Source of the DNA: JALYXI01 sp963795835
Lineage (GTDB): Bacteria > Acidobacteriota > Terriglobia > Bryobacterales > Bryobacteraceae
NCBI GenBank assembly: GCA_963795835.1
Contig: CAWCJC010000004.1
Location: 248,001 to 312,000, forward strand
Reading direction: 5' to 3'
DNA: 64,000 nucleotides
The stretch's first letter is position 1; each line of letters starts with the position of its first letter. This document shows positions 45,870 through 54,225 of this stretch, piece after piece. The position numbers were made by a program, and so were the translations under genes. The notes under the pieces are model-generated. The model had not been told where the DNA came from, made no database searches, and worked only from the letters and a program-made list of their open reading frames with translations.

Positions 45870-45978
45870 TTTCTTCGTATTACTTCGTAATTACTTCGTA
45901 GTCGAAAAAGGGCTTGAGAACACTGATAATCCAGCGTTTTCCCCCTATTACTTCGTTTCCTTCGTTTCCTTCGTAGGG
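45870..45978 (-). repeat. Right iteron array (six 9-bp units, inverted relative to the left array)
   Basis: Read on the plus strand the units are TTTCTTCGT (45870), TTACTTCGT (45880 and 45891), then three in tandem: TTACTTCGT, TTCCTTCGT, TTCCTTCGT (45948-45974). Bases 45947-45978 are the perfect reverse complement of 32854-32885. The array lies between the DUF3987 stop and the integrase start, the position of the replication origin in several phage satellites. It could also be the operator of the integrase promoter. Confidence 0.8.
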
Positions 45979-46066
45979 CTAACCCAAAATCCAAATGTCA
46001 GACCCAAAGCCGCCAGTGCATCCGGCTGACCGTGGTACTGTATCCATCTTCGGGAGGGATCGGTCC

Positions 46067-47263
46067 ATGGCAAGGCGACGGGGGCAACGGAAGGGCTATT
46101 TACGCGAGGAATCGGGTTCATGGCTACTCACGTGGCGTGAAGACGTTCGGGACGACGATGGCAAGCTGATTCGTAAGCCCTTCACGAAGAAAATCGCTAT
46201 AGCTAAAGGCTCCGGGTCCGTGAGTAAGCGGGAAGCACAACGGATCGCATGGGAAGACGTTCTCTCAAAGCTCGATACCGTTTCGTTGCAGCCGTCTAGC
46301 CTGATGGTTGTGAGTGACTTCATCGAGAAGCACTTCATCCCCGATGTGGTCTACAACTTGAAGCGCGCGGGCCAGTTGCACTACGCCAGCATGTTCAAAC
46401 ACGTTATCCCGGCTATTGGGTCACTCCGTCTCCGGGAGGTGGTTCTAGACGATGTGCAAAAGCTCGTAAGACAGAAGCTCGATTCCGGCCTTTCCACTCA
46501 GACCGTGCGCCACATCAAAAACGTTATCTCTGCCGTATTCAAACATGCGAAGCGCAAGCAGTGGTACTCGGGAGAGAACCCCGCTGTTGGCGTTAGGATG
46601 CCTGAAATGAAGCTGGTAAGGCTTCGGCGGGCTCTTAGCTTCGAACAGGCGCGCCTGGTGCTGCCTGCGTTGTCTCTGACCGTTCGAACCATGGCGCTGT
46701 TGTCCATGACTACCAGCATGAATGTGGCAGAACTCTGCGGCCTTAAGTGGAAGCGGGTAAACCTCACCGCTCAGTGGATCATCGCTGATGGTGAACCGGT
46801 TCCCCCCATGAGCATTGCTGTGCGAGAGAACTACTACGCGGGAGTGTTCGATACAGTCAAGGCAAGAAAGCGTAACCGGAACGTTCCCATGCCGGCGTCT
46901 GTAGCTGAAGCACTCGCCATGCTTAAATCCGGCTCTAAATTCGTCTTGCCTGATGATGTGGTGTTCGCTAGCAGAACCGGAACGCCAGTGGACCAGCACA
47001 ACATCTCAAATCGAGAACTGAAGCGTGTGGGAGAAGGCTTGAGTATTCCGCTTAACTGGCATACCTTCAGGCGAACCTTCGCCACTCTCTCGAATGAGAT
47101 CGGTATGGACAGAACGGATAGGCAGGCTCTCATGGGCCATGCTGCCGCGTCTATGACCGACTACTACACAATCGTGAGCGTGGAGCGAATGAGAGCGGGA
47201 GCCGATAAAATAGCCCTAGAATTGGCGTCTTCTGACAAGCTGGTGACAAGTAGACCCTGCTAA
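46067..47263 (+). CDS. int: Tyrosine-family site-specific integrase
   Basis: Integrase of 398 residues adjacent to attR, the likely enzyme that inserted the island. It has an N-terminal arm-binding-like region (RGQRKGYLREESGSW), a SAM-like core and a catalytic domain. H..R is in NWHTFRRTFATL, GH in ALMGHAAASMT, and the nucleophile Tyr in TDYYTIVS. A Lys in the KARKRNRNVPMP hairpin also fits. The first catalytic arginine, normally in TGxRxxEL, appears as Asn in TTSMNVAELCGLKW (codon 46721-46723). ATG 46067 has a strong Shine-Dalgarno (GGGAGGG); an upstream ATG at 45995 in the same frame lacks one. Confidence 0.88.
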   Translation: MARRRGQRKGYLREESGSWLLTWREDVRDDDGKLIRKPFTKKIAIAKGSGSVSKREAQRIAWEDVLSKLDTVSLQPSSLMVVSDFIEKHFIPDVVYNLKRAGQLHYASMFKHVIPAIGSLRLREVVLDDVQKLVRQKLDSGLSTQTVRHIKNVISAVFKHAKRKQWYSGENPAVGVRMPEMKLVRLRRALSFEQARLVLPALSLTVRTMALLSMTTSMNVAELCGLKWKRVNLTAQWIIADGEPVPPMSIAVRENYYAGVFDTVKARKRNRNVPMPASVAEALAMLKSGSKFVLPDDVVFASRTGTPVDQHNISNRELKRVGEGLSIPLNWHTFRRTFATLSNEIGMDRTDRQALMGHAAASMTDYYTIVSVERMRAGADKIALELASSDKLVTSRPC

Positions 47264-47299
47264 GTGATTGAGAACGCAAGAAGGAATAACCATGGACTC

Positions 47300-47349
47300 T
47301 TGCCTTCTAAGCAAAGGGTCGCAGGTTCGAGTCCTGCCGCGCCTACCAA
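47300..47349 (+). repeat. attR: right copy of the 50-bp direct repeat
   Basis: Exact copy of 32685-32734, covering the anticodon arm to the CCA end of tRNA-Arg(TCT). It starts 37 bases after the integrase stop and is not part of a complete tRNA. Confidence 0.95.
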
Positions 47350-47389
47350 CCAATCCGGATGCGCCTTTAACCCGCGACGGCCAAGAACT

Positions 47390-47644
47390 TTATTTTGCTG
47401 TAACGCCGCGGCAGATGACCGACTGGCCGTGCGCTCCTTCCAAACAACGCGTGGAAATAACAGGAGAAGTGGCGGGCGCGCGATTCAGAACCTCAACGCC
47501 GCCTTGTTTCAGCGAGGAGGTAATCCCGTGAGAGATGGTGGCGCCCATAAAGATGGCCGCCGTGACGGCAACACCGACGATAAGGCTATATTCGCTAGAA
47601 CCGGCGCGTGCTGATTTTCTGCTCTTTGGCTGGCAAACTTTCAT
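47390..47644 (-). CDS. Flp-type pilin-like small protein
   Basis: Protein of 84 residues. A short basic leader (KSRKSARAGSSEY) precedes one hydrophobic helix (SLIVGVAVTAAIFMGATIS), resembling Flp/Fap type IVb pilins in which prepilin peptidase cuts before a conserved Glu-Tyr pair. The remainder is a short soluble tail. No tad secretion genes are in this window. It lies just outside attR in host sequence. The assignment rests on the EY motif and single helix only, so other small membrane proteins are possible. Confidence 0.45.
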   Translation of the reverse strand: MKVCQPKSRKSARAGSSEYSLIVGVAVTAAIFMGATISHGITSSLKQGGVEVLNRAPATSPVISTRCLEGAHGQSVICRGVTAK

Positions 47645-47857
47645 GATGCTGAAGTATCCCTTCGGTTACACATTTTGGTGTACTAACGAAAGATGACATG
47701 GCGCGGAGATGCAAGCAAGCCTAAACCGCGGTTGGCTGGAACCGTGGGTATGGGCTGTACTAGTACCGATTTCGGGCCAAGAAGGCCGTTTTAGGCATCT
47801 TTGCAGAGCGGACCTTACGCAGTCCTCGATCCTTTTTCCTTGGATTAAGCTAGAACC

Positions 47858-48958
47858 ATGGCTGAAAGCGATCGTCGCGATTTCCTGCTCAAAGCTGCCG
47901 CGGCGGGATTGTACGCGGCCACCTATTCCGCAGTGGCGCATGCGGCGCAGCAACCCGGGTTGCCGGGAGCTTTCCCGGGACGGGTTGTAGCAGTGGACTC
48001 TCTCAAGCGCGATCAGGAATCGGTTCGGCTCGGTTTGAATCAGGGCATCATGGCATTGACCGGTGCGCCCTCGCCTGAGGAAGGCTGGCGTTTCCTGTTC
48101 TCACCGGGAGATGTCGTCGGGTTGAAATTGAATCCGGTAGGACGGCCCTTTGCCATGTCCTCGCCCGAAGTGGTGCGCGGCATTATCGATGGACTCAGGA
48201 TGGCGGGGATTCCGGCGAAAAACATTGTTGCGTACGACCGCTATCGGAATGAGTTCCTGGAAGCTGGTTTTGATAAGTGGCTGCCGGAAGGCGTACGTTG
48301 GACCTACGCCAGCACCTCTTATAGCGCTCACCCGCACCAGCTGGATATGGAAGGTTACGACGCTTCTCAATATGTAGAGATGCCGCTTGTTTTCCCGGGA
48401 GCTGATCCTAAGCTTGCGCACAGCCGCCGTTCCTATCTTTCCAACTTCATCAGTAAAGATGTGAATAAGCTGGTGAACCTTTCCGTGCTGAAGCATCACC
48501 AGTCGGCGGGTGTCACGATGTCTTTGAAGAATCTTTCTCACGGCCTGGTCAACAATGTAAGCCGGAGCCACTCCAGCAATACTTTGAACACGTGCGGCTG
48601 GTTTATCCCCAATATCGTGGACCACCCTATTATTCGCCAGAAGGCCGTTCTTCAGATTTGCGATGGATTGGTTGGCGCCTACCATGGAGGCCCTGGAAAA
48701 AAGGTGGAGCATTATCTCTGGGACCACAACACGCTTTATTTCGCGACCGACCCTGTCGCCCTCGATAAGACCGGCTGGAGAGCGATCGACGAGAAGCGTG
48801 TAGAACGCGGGATGCTGCCTATTGCAACGGCCAAGCCGGACCCGGATAGCACGTTCTTGAACATGCAGCCCGAGCACATCGAAATAGCGGCCGACCTGGG
48901 CCTTGGCACCTTCGATGATGCGAAAATCGATATCCGCCGCCTGAAAAGCCAGGTTTAA
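47858..48958 (+). CDS. DUF362 domain protein with Tat signal
   Basis: Protein of 366 residues with a twin-arginine leader (SDRRDFLLKAAAAGLYAAT, cleavage after AHA) and a DUF362 domain: VGLKLNPVGRPFAMSSPEV, then NLSVLKHHQSAGVTMSLKN and DPVALDKTGWRAIDE. DUF362 proteins are often iron-sulfur-associated exported proteins; no ferredoxin cysteine motif is seen in this copy. It stands alone after the island, with about 210 bases of upstream sequence in which I see no other gene. Confidence 0.88.
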   Translation: MAESDRRDFLLKAAAAGLYAATYSAVAHAAQQPGLPGAFPGRVVAVDSLKRDQESVRLGLNQGIMALTGAPSPEEGWRFLFSPGDVVGLKLNPVGRPFAMSSPEVVRGIIDGLRMAGIPAKNIVAYDRYRNEFLEAGFDKWLPEGVRWTYASTSYSAHPHQLDMEGYDASQYVEMPLVFPGADPKLAHSRRSYLSNFISKDVNKLVNLSVLKHHQSAGVTMSLKNLSHGLVNNVSRSHSSNTLNTCGWFIPNIVDHPIIRQKAVLQICDGLVGAYHGGPGKKVEHYLWDHNTLYFATDPVALDKTGWRAIDEKRVERGMLPIATAKPDPDSTFLNMQPEHIEIAADLGLGTFDDAKIDIRRLKSQV

Positions 48959-49007
48959 GTCATAAGGGGATGCCACGGAGAATAGCCCAACCCGGTTATC
49001 ATCGACC

Positions 49008-51282
49008 ATGCGCTTTCTCTTGCCGTTCGCGATCTTCGCCTGCCCGCTTGCCGCCGCGGTCACCACAGCCGATTACTCGCACGCGGAGCAATTCCTCGCC
49101 TATAACACCAACCCTCTCGTTTACGGAGCCGGCGTCCGCCCCACTTTCGTCGCGGGCACGGATAGCTTTTGGTACCGGGTGAACCGCGAATCGGGCGTCG
49201 AATTCATGCTTGTCGACCCCGCAAGAAAGACCCGCATTCCCGCCTTCGATCACGCGAAAATTGCCGCCGTTCTGAAAGTTGAGCCTGGTAAGCTCCCCTT
49301 CCAAACCATCGACCTGACTCCAGACCTTAAGACCCTTTCCTTCAGCGTGGGTACAAAGCATTGGACGTGTTCACTCGATTCCTACAAGTGCTCGCCCGCT
49401 GAAACTCCTTCGCAGACACCAACCTTCATCCCCTCGCCCGATAAGAAAAAGACGGCCTTCCTTCGCGATTACAACCTATGGGTTCGGGATGCCGACACCA
49501 AAGCCGAAACGCAACTCACCACCGACGGCGTAAAGGACTTCGGCTACGCCACCGACAACGCCGGATGGGTAAAGAGCGAACGCCCCATCCTCCTCTGGTC
49601 CCCCGATTCGAAAAAGATCGCGACCTTCCAGCAGGACCAGCGCGGCGTCGGTGAAATGTATCTGGTCAATACCGTCGTTGGCCATCCGAAGCTTGAAGCC
49701 TGGAAATATCCACTCCCCGGGGATGCGGTGGTTCCCACGATTCAACGTGTGGTGATCGATGTAAACGCCAAGACGGTGACGCGCCTCAAGATCGAGCCCG
49801 ACCAGCACCGCTCCACCCTCTGCGACCACATCATCTGCCGTGGCGGCGAATGGGCTGACGTGCAATGGAGTCCTGATGGCCAGAAGCTCGCTTTTGTCTC
49901 TTCTTCGCGGGACCACAAACAAGCCCGGCTTCGCGAAGCCGACGTAACCACGGGCGAGGTGCGGGAGGTGAATGAAGAAGCCGTCCCCACGCAATATGAA
50001 TCGGGCGATGGAAAGGTGAACTGGCAGGTTCTCTACGGCTCGAACGAATACCTCTGGTACTCCGAAAAAAGCGGTTGGGGCCACAGTTATTTAGGCAACT
50101 GGAAAACCGGCAAACTGCAATCCCAGATCACTACCGGAGACTGGCTGGTTCGCCAGGTGCTGCGCGTGGACGAGAAAGAGCGCGTCATGTACTTCCTCGG
50201 GCGCAGGCAAAGAAAAGGGCCGTGACCCTTACTTCACCCATCTCTACCGGATCGGGCTTGACGGCAAAGGCCTCACTCTTCTTACGCCCGAAGACGCCAA
50301 CCACGAGATCACACTTGCACCCACCGGAAACTTCTTTGTCGACAGCTACTCCAAACCCGACGTACCGCCCGTAGCCGTCGTTCGCGATCGGGACGGCAAA
50401 TTAGTCCTGACGCTCGAAACGTCCGACATCACGAAGTTACTCGCAAAAGGATGGAAGCCGCCAGTCCCGATCACGGTAAAAGCGCGAGACAACGCAACCG
50501 ATCTCTACGGCCTGCTTTTTATCCCGACCAAACTGGACCCAGCAAGGAAATACCCGATCATCAATCATATCTATCCGGGCCCACAAGGCGGCAGCGTGGG
50601 CAGCCGAAGCTTCTCCGCGTCCCGAGGCGATTGTCAGGCACTGGCCGAACTGGGCTTCGTCGTTTTGGAAATCGACGGCATGGGCAATCCCACCCGCTCC
50701 AAGAAATTCCACGACTTCTATTACGCAAACATGGGCGACAATACGCTTCCGGACCAGATCACTGCGATGAAACAGATCGCCGCGCGATACCCTTACATTG
50801 ATCTCGATCGCGCCGGTATCTATGGCCACTCTGGCGGAGGCTATGCCGCGGCGGACGCCATGTTCCGCTACCCCGACTTCTTCAAAGTGGGCATCTCCGA
50901 AGCCGGCAACCACGACAATCGCGACTATGAGGACGATTGGGGCGAGCGCTACGTCGGCCTCCTGAAAGGCAAGAACTATGAAGATCAGGCTAACGAAAGC
51001 ATTGCCAAAAACCTGAAGGGACATTTACTGCTGGCCCACGGCACCATGGACAACAACGTCCCGCCGTACAACACCCTGTTAGTGGTCAACGAGTTAATCA
51101 AAGCGAACAAAGACTTCGACCTGTTGATGCTCCCCAACCGCGGCCACGGCTTTGGAAACGAACCGTACATGATTCGCCGGCGATGGGACTACTTCGTCCG
51201 ATACTTGCTCAACGAAGAACCGCCTAAAGGCTACGAACTCAAACCGCAACCAGCCCCCCAACGCGGTCAAGCTCCTCGTTAA
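49008..51282 (+). pseudogene. S9B dipeptidyl-peptidase IV family serine peptidase, frame broken
   Basis: Exported peptidase of about 757 residues: signal peptide (RFLLPFAIFACPLAAAV), then an N-terminal propeller (LLWSPDSKKIATFQQDQRG) and a C-terminal alpha/beta-hydrolase domain. Nucleophile Ser is in IYGHSGGGYAAADA, Asp in HGTMDNNVPPYN, and His in NRGHGFGNEPY. After VMYFLG the frame enters RRQRKGP and a stop, whereas AGKEKGRDPYFTHLYRIGL continues one base over. The GGG at 50199-50201 has one base too many. Corrected length and all catalytic residues are normal. It cleaves N-terminal dipeptides from peptides. Confidence 0.9.
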
Positions 51283-51302
51283 CACTACCCGCTTACAGGC
51301 CC

Positions 51303-52589
51303 TTGAACATTTCACATTCTTCTACTATTGAGCCTCCGCTCACCAAGAACCAGATCCGCGGCTTTTGGGCTGCCTGGGCCGGCTGGACTTTGGATGGCAT
51401 GGACGCCTTTATTTACGCACTCGTCCTCATTCCCGCCCTTAAGGAGCTGCTCCCCGCCACCGGCATCCAGCCCACGCCCGAAAACACTGGCTTCTATGGC
51501 GGCCTGCTCTTCGCTATTTTCCTCATCGGGTGGGGCTTCGCCTTCCTCTGGGGCCCAATCGCTGACCGCTTCGGGCGCGTCAAGACACTGATGTTCACGA
51601 TCCTCTGCTACTCGCTGTTTACCTTTCTCGGCTGCATCGCGCAAAACGTGTGGCAGCTCGCGGCCTTTCGCTTCTTCGCTGGCGCGGGTATCGGCGGGGA
51701 ATGGACTCTCGGCGGAATCCTCGTTGCTGAAGAATGGCCCGAAGCCCGCCGTCTGAAAGGTGGAGCCTACATGCACACCGGGTACTACCTTGGTATTTTT
51801 CTCGCGGCCGCACTGAATTACTTTATTGGCGCGCATTACGGTTGGCGCGCGATGTTCGCCGTCGGCGGCACGCCCGCGGTCTTGGTCGCTTTCATTCGCG
51901 CCGGGATTCACGAACCTGAAAAATGGCAAAATCGACACGCGACCAAGGCCCGCGACGCCTTCTACCGGCTCTTTACGCCTCGTTACCGCAAACGCACGCT
52001 CCTCAACTCCGCCTACTTACTCACGTCCATGATCGGGCTCTGGGCCGGCTCGGTTTATGTCCCCACGTCCGTCACGCAAATCGCTCTGCGCGAAGGCCAC
52101 ACGGCTCTCGATTCCGCCCATTTGGCCTCTTGGGCCACCATGCTCCTCGCCTCAGGAACCATTCTCGGCTGCTTCGCCACGCCGTTTCTCGCGCAGACGC
52201 TCGGGCGCCGGGGCGCGCTGGCCGCCTTCTTTATCCTGATGGCGTTCTCAATCGCCGCCGCGTTTGGATGGGCCTTCTATTTACCCCGCCACGCACTTAC
52301 TCTGTTCATCATCTGCCTCTTCTTTCTCGGAATCGGGGGCGCCAACTTCTGCGTGTACACCCTGTGGCTTCCTGAACAGTATTCAACCGAATGCCGCGCC
52401 AGTGCCTTCGCATTTGCCACCTCCGCCGGACGCTTCCTTGCCGCCGGGGCCACCTTCCTCGTCGGCGCGGGCGTCTCCCGTTACGGCACCATTGGCACGC
52501 CGGTGGCCTTCACTGCCTTGGCCTTTGTCGCCGCACTCTTCCTGATACCGTTTGGATTGGAAACCAAAGGCGAAGTGCTTCCCGAATGA
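51303..52589 (+). CDS. MFS transporter (sugar/aromatic acid:H+ symporter-like)
   Basis: Twelve-helix transporter of 428 residues beginning at TTG 51303. Motif A is in GPIADRFGRVKTLMF, and helix four contains the RFFAGAGIGGEWTLGG block common to SP/AAHS-type major facilitators. The first helix has WTLDGMDAFIYAL, typical of carboxylate or aromatic acid symporters. The substrate is unknown. Its stop overlaps the acyl-CoA ligase ATG by four bases, so it may import the carboxylic acid activated by that enzyme. Confidence 0.85.
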   Translation: MNISHSSTIEPPLTKNQIRGFWAAWAGWTLDGMDAFIYALVLIPALKELLPATGIQPTPENTGFYGGLLFAIFLIGWGFAFLWGPIADRFGRVKTLMFTILCYSLFTFLGCIAQNVWQLAAFRFFAGAGIGGEWTLGGILVAEEWPEARRLKGGAYMHTGYYLGIFLAAALNYFIGAHYGWRAMFAVGGTPAVLVAFIRAGIHEPEKWQNRHATKARDAFYRLFTPRYRKRTLLNSAYLLTSMIGLWAGSVYVPTSVTQIALREGHTALDSAHLASWATMLLASGTILGCFATPFLAQTLGRRGALAAFFILMAFSIAAAFGWAFYLPRHALTLFIICLFFLGIGGANFCVYTLWLPEQYSTECRASAFAFATSAGRFLAAGATFLVGAGVSRYGTIGTPVAFTALAFVAALFLIPFGLETKGEVLPE

Positions 52590-53971
52590 CCCTCCTGACT
52601 CTTTTCGACCTCTCGCTTATCGGACGAGCCACCCACACAGCGCTCGAATTCGAAGCTCAGTCCTGCACGTTCGGCGACCTGGAACGCCGCAGCAACCGCC
52701 TGGCGCACCTGCTTCTTCACCTTGGTTTCGAAGTCGGCGACCGTCTCTGCGTCTATCTCCCCAACTGTGTCGAGATGATCGAGCTTTACCTCGCCTGTAT
52801 CAAGCTCGGCGTTATCTTCGTACCCATCAACATCCTCTATCGCGACCGCGAAATCACCCACATCCTCACCGATGCCGAACCCCGTCTCTTCATTGACGAT
52901 GCTTCCAAACTGGCCGCCGACGCCGCCACCTTCCCGGACACCCGCCCCGTTACTCACCTGCACGGCGATACGCCCGCCGGTATCATCTATACTTCCGGTA
53001 CAACCGGCGTAGCCAAAGGCGCGGTCCTCAGCCACAATAACTTCGCCGCGAATGCGCTTAATCTCCTCACGTGTTGGCGCATCACCGAAACCGACCGTCT
53101 GCTGCTTGCACTTCCGCTCTTTCACGTTCACGGACTGGGCAACGGCCTGCACTGCTGGCTGATCAGCGGGTGCCGTATGCGACTGCTCGAACGATTCGAA
53201 CATGCCAAAGCCGCTGGCGAATTCCAAAGCTTCCAACCGACTCTCTTCTTCGGAGTCCCCACAATTTACGTCCGTTTGCTCAATGAAGACTCCGCCATCG
53301 CCCGCTCGATGCGCCTCTTCGTCTCCGGTTCCGCGCCACTCCCGGCGCAACTGATGGAGGACTTCCGCGCCAAGTTTGGCCACACCATCCTTGAACGTTA
53401 CGGCATGAGCGAAACGCTGATGAATATGAGCAATCCTTATGAAGGCGAACGCCGTCCCGGTACCGTTGGCTTTCCTCTCCCGGGCATCTCTGCCCGGATT
53501 ACGGAAGGAGAAATTCAACTCCGCGGCCCGAACATTTTCCTCGGCTATTGGCGCCGCGAGGAAGCCACGCGGGCTGCGTTCACAACCGATGGCTGGTTCA
53601 AGACAGGCGACATCGCGACTGTGTCCGAAGACGGCTATTACACTCTCAGCGGACGTAAGAGCGACCTCATCATCTCCGGCGGCTTCAACATCTATCCCCG
53701 GGAAATTGAAGAACTCCTCACCGAACATCCCGCCGTCACCGAAGCTGCCGTAATCGCCCGTCCGGACTCTCTGCGCGGCGAAGTGCCCGTAGCCTACGTT
53801 GTCGCGGGCTCAGTTGATGCACAGGAACTGGAACAACACTGCAGAACTAATCTCGCGTCGTTCAAAATTCCACGGGAATTCATCTTCATCGATAAACTCC
53901 CGCGGAACGCCATGGGTAAAGTTCAGAAGCATCTCCTTCACAACCTCAGAGAGGCGCCCAAACAGTTCTAA
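52586..53971 (+). CDS. AMP-dependent acyl-CoA synthetase (malonyl-CoA synthetase-like)
   Basis: Adenylate-forming ligase of 461 residues. The P-loop IIYTSGTTGVAKGAVLSH, A5 ERYGMSETLMNMSN, A7 GWFKTGDIATVSEDGY, hinge DLIISGGFNIYPREIEE and the A10 lysine in NAMGKVQKHLL are all present. Overall length and motif wording resemble MatB-type malonyl-CoA synthetases or short medium-chain acyl ligases. It uses ATP and CoA to activate a carboxylate. The ATG overlaps the transporter stop (ATGA), which links uptake and activation. Convergent with the DUF2277 gene; the stops overlap by four bases. Confidence 0.88.
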   Translation: MTLLTLFDLSLIGRATHTALEFEAQSCTFGDLERRSNRLAHLLLHLGFEVGDRLCVYLPNCVEMIELYLACIKLGVIFVPINILYRDREITHILTDAEPRLFIDDASKLAADAATFPDTRPVTHLHGDTPAGIIYTSGTTGVAKGAVLSHNNFAANALNLLTCWRITETDRLLLALPLFHVHGLGNGLHCWLISGCRMRLLERFEHAKAAGEFQSFQPTLFFGVPTIYVRLLNEDSAIARSMRLFVSGSAPLPAQLMEDFRAKFGHTILERYGMSETLMNMSNPYEGERRPGTVGFPLPGISARITEGEIQLRGPNIFLGYWRREEATRAAFTTDGWFKTGDIATVSEDGYYTLSGRKSDLIISGGFNIYPREIEELLTEHPAVTEAAVIARPDSLRGEVPVAYVVAGSVDAQELEQHCRTNLASFKIPREFIFIDKLPRNAMGKVQKHLLHNLREAPKQF

Positions 53972-54222
53972 ATCAATTTACGAAGAGCGTTCCTGAATCC
54001 AGCTTCCCGCTCCTTGGGCGGAGCCTTGGTTTCCAGGCGATCCAATAATCTTGACGCGGTCAAGGCGATCTCTTCCACCGCCGCTGTGAAAGCGGCCTCG
54101 TTTGCTTTCGAAGGTTTCGTAAACCCGCTGATTTTCCTTACGAACTGTAGAGAGGCGGCCCGAACTTCCTCTTCGGTTGTGGGGGGAGAAAAGTTGAAAA
54201 GAGGTTTGATACTCCGGCACAT
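53968..54222 (-). CDS. DUF2277 family protein
   Basis: Small conserved protein of 84 residues. MCRSIKPLFNFSPPTTEEE followed by RAASLQFVRKISGFTKPSK is the DUF2277 hallmark, with conserved Cys and Arg at the start. Function unknown; it is common in Acidobacteria, Actinobacteria and Proteobacteria. It follows the metallophosphoesterase by three bases on the same strand and is probably cotranscribed. Confidence 0.93.
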   Translation of the reverse strand: MCRSIKPLFNFSPPTTEEEVRAASLQFVRKISGFTKPSKANEAAFTAAVEEIALTASRLLDRLETKAPPKEREAGFRNALRKLI

Positions 54223-54225
54223 AAA

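Larger units (their letters stand above)
32685..47349. mobile_element. 14.7-kb integrated island in tRNA-Arg(TCT)
   Basis: The element is delimited by a perfect 50-bp direct repeat of the tRNA-Arg 3' part (32685-32734 and 47300-47349). It carries an integrase next to the right end, a second broken recombinase near the left end, an XRE/excisionase-like divergent control pair, several small phage-type genes, a CHC2 primase, a DUF3987 protein and two iteron arrays. Composition is visibly more A+T-rich than the flanks, and intergenic decay is common. No structural phage, terminase large subunit or conjugation genes are recognised, so a satellite-like or plasmid-like replicating integrative element, partly decayed, is the best description. 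Confidence 0.9.

Noticed and set aside
32685..47349. Search for a defence system, toxin-antitoxin pair or restriction-modification genes in the island
   Set aside because: No methylase, nuclease, TIR, reverse transcriptase or toxin-like motif was recognised in the readable frames; the unknown small proteins cannot be assigned to defence.
52481..53728. Long minus-strand open frame (415 residues) opposite the acyl-CoA ligase
   Set aside because: It is the GC-biased shadow of a clearly recognisable gene; its translation is low-complexity, Gly/Glu-rich and without homology.
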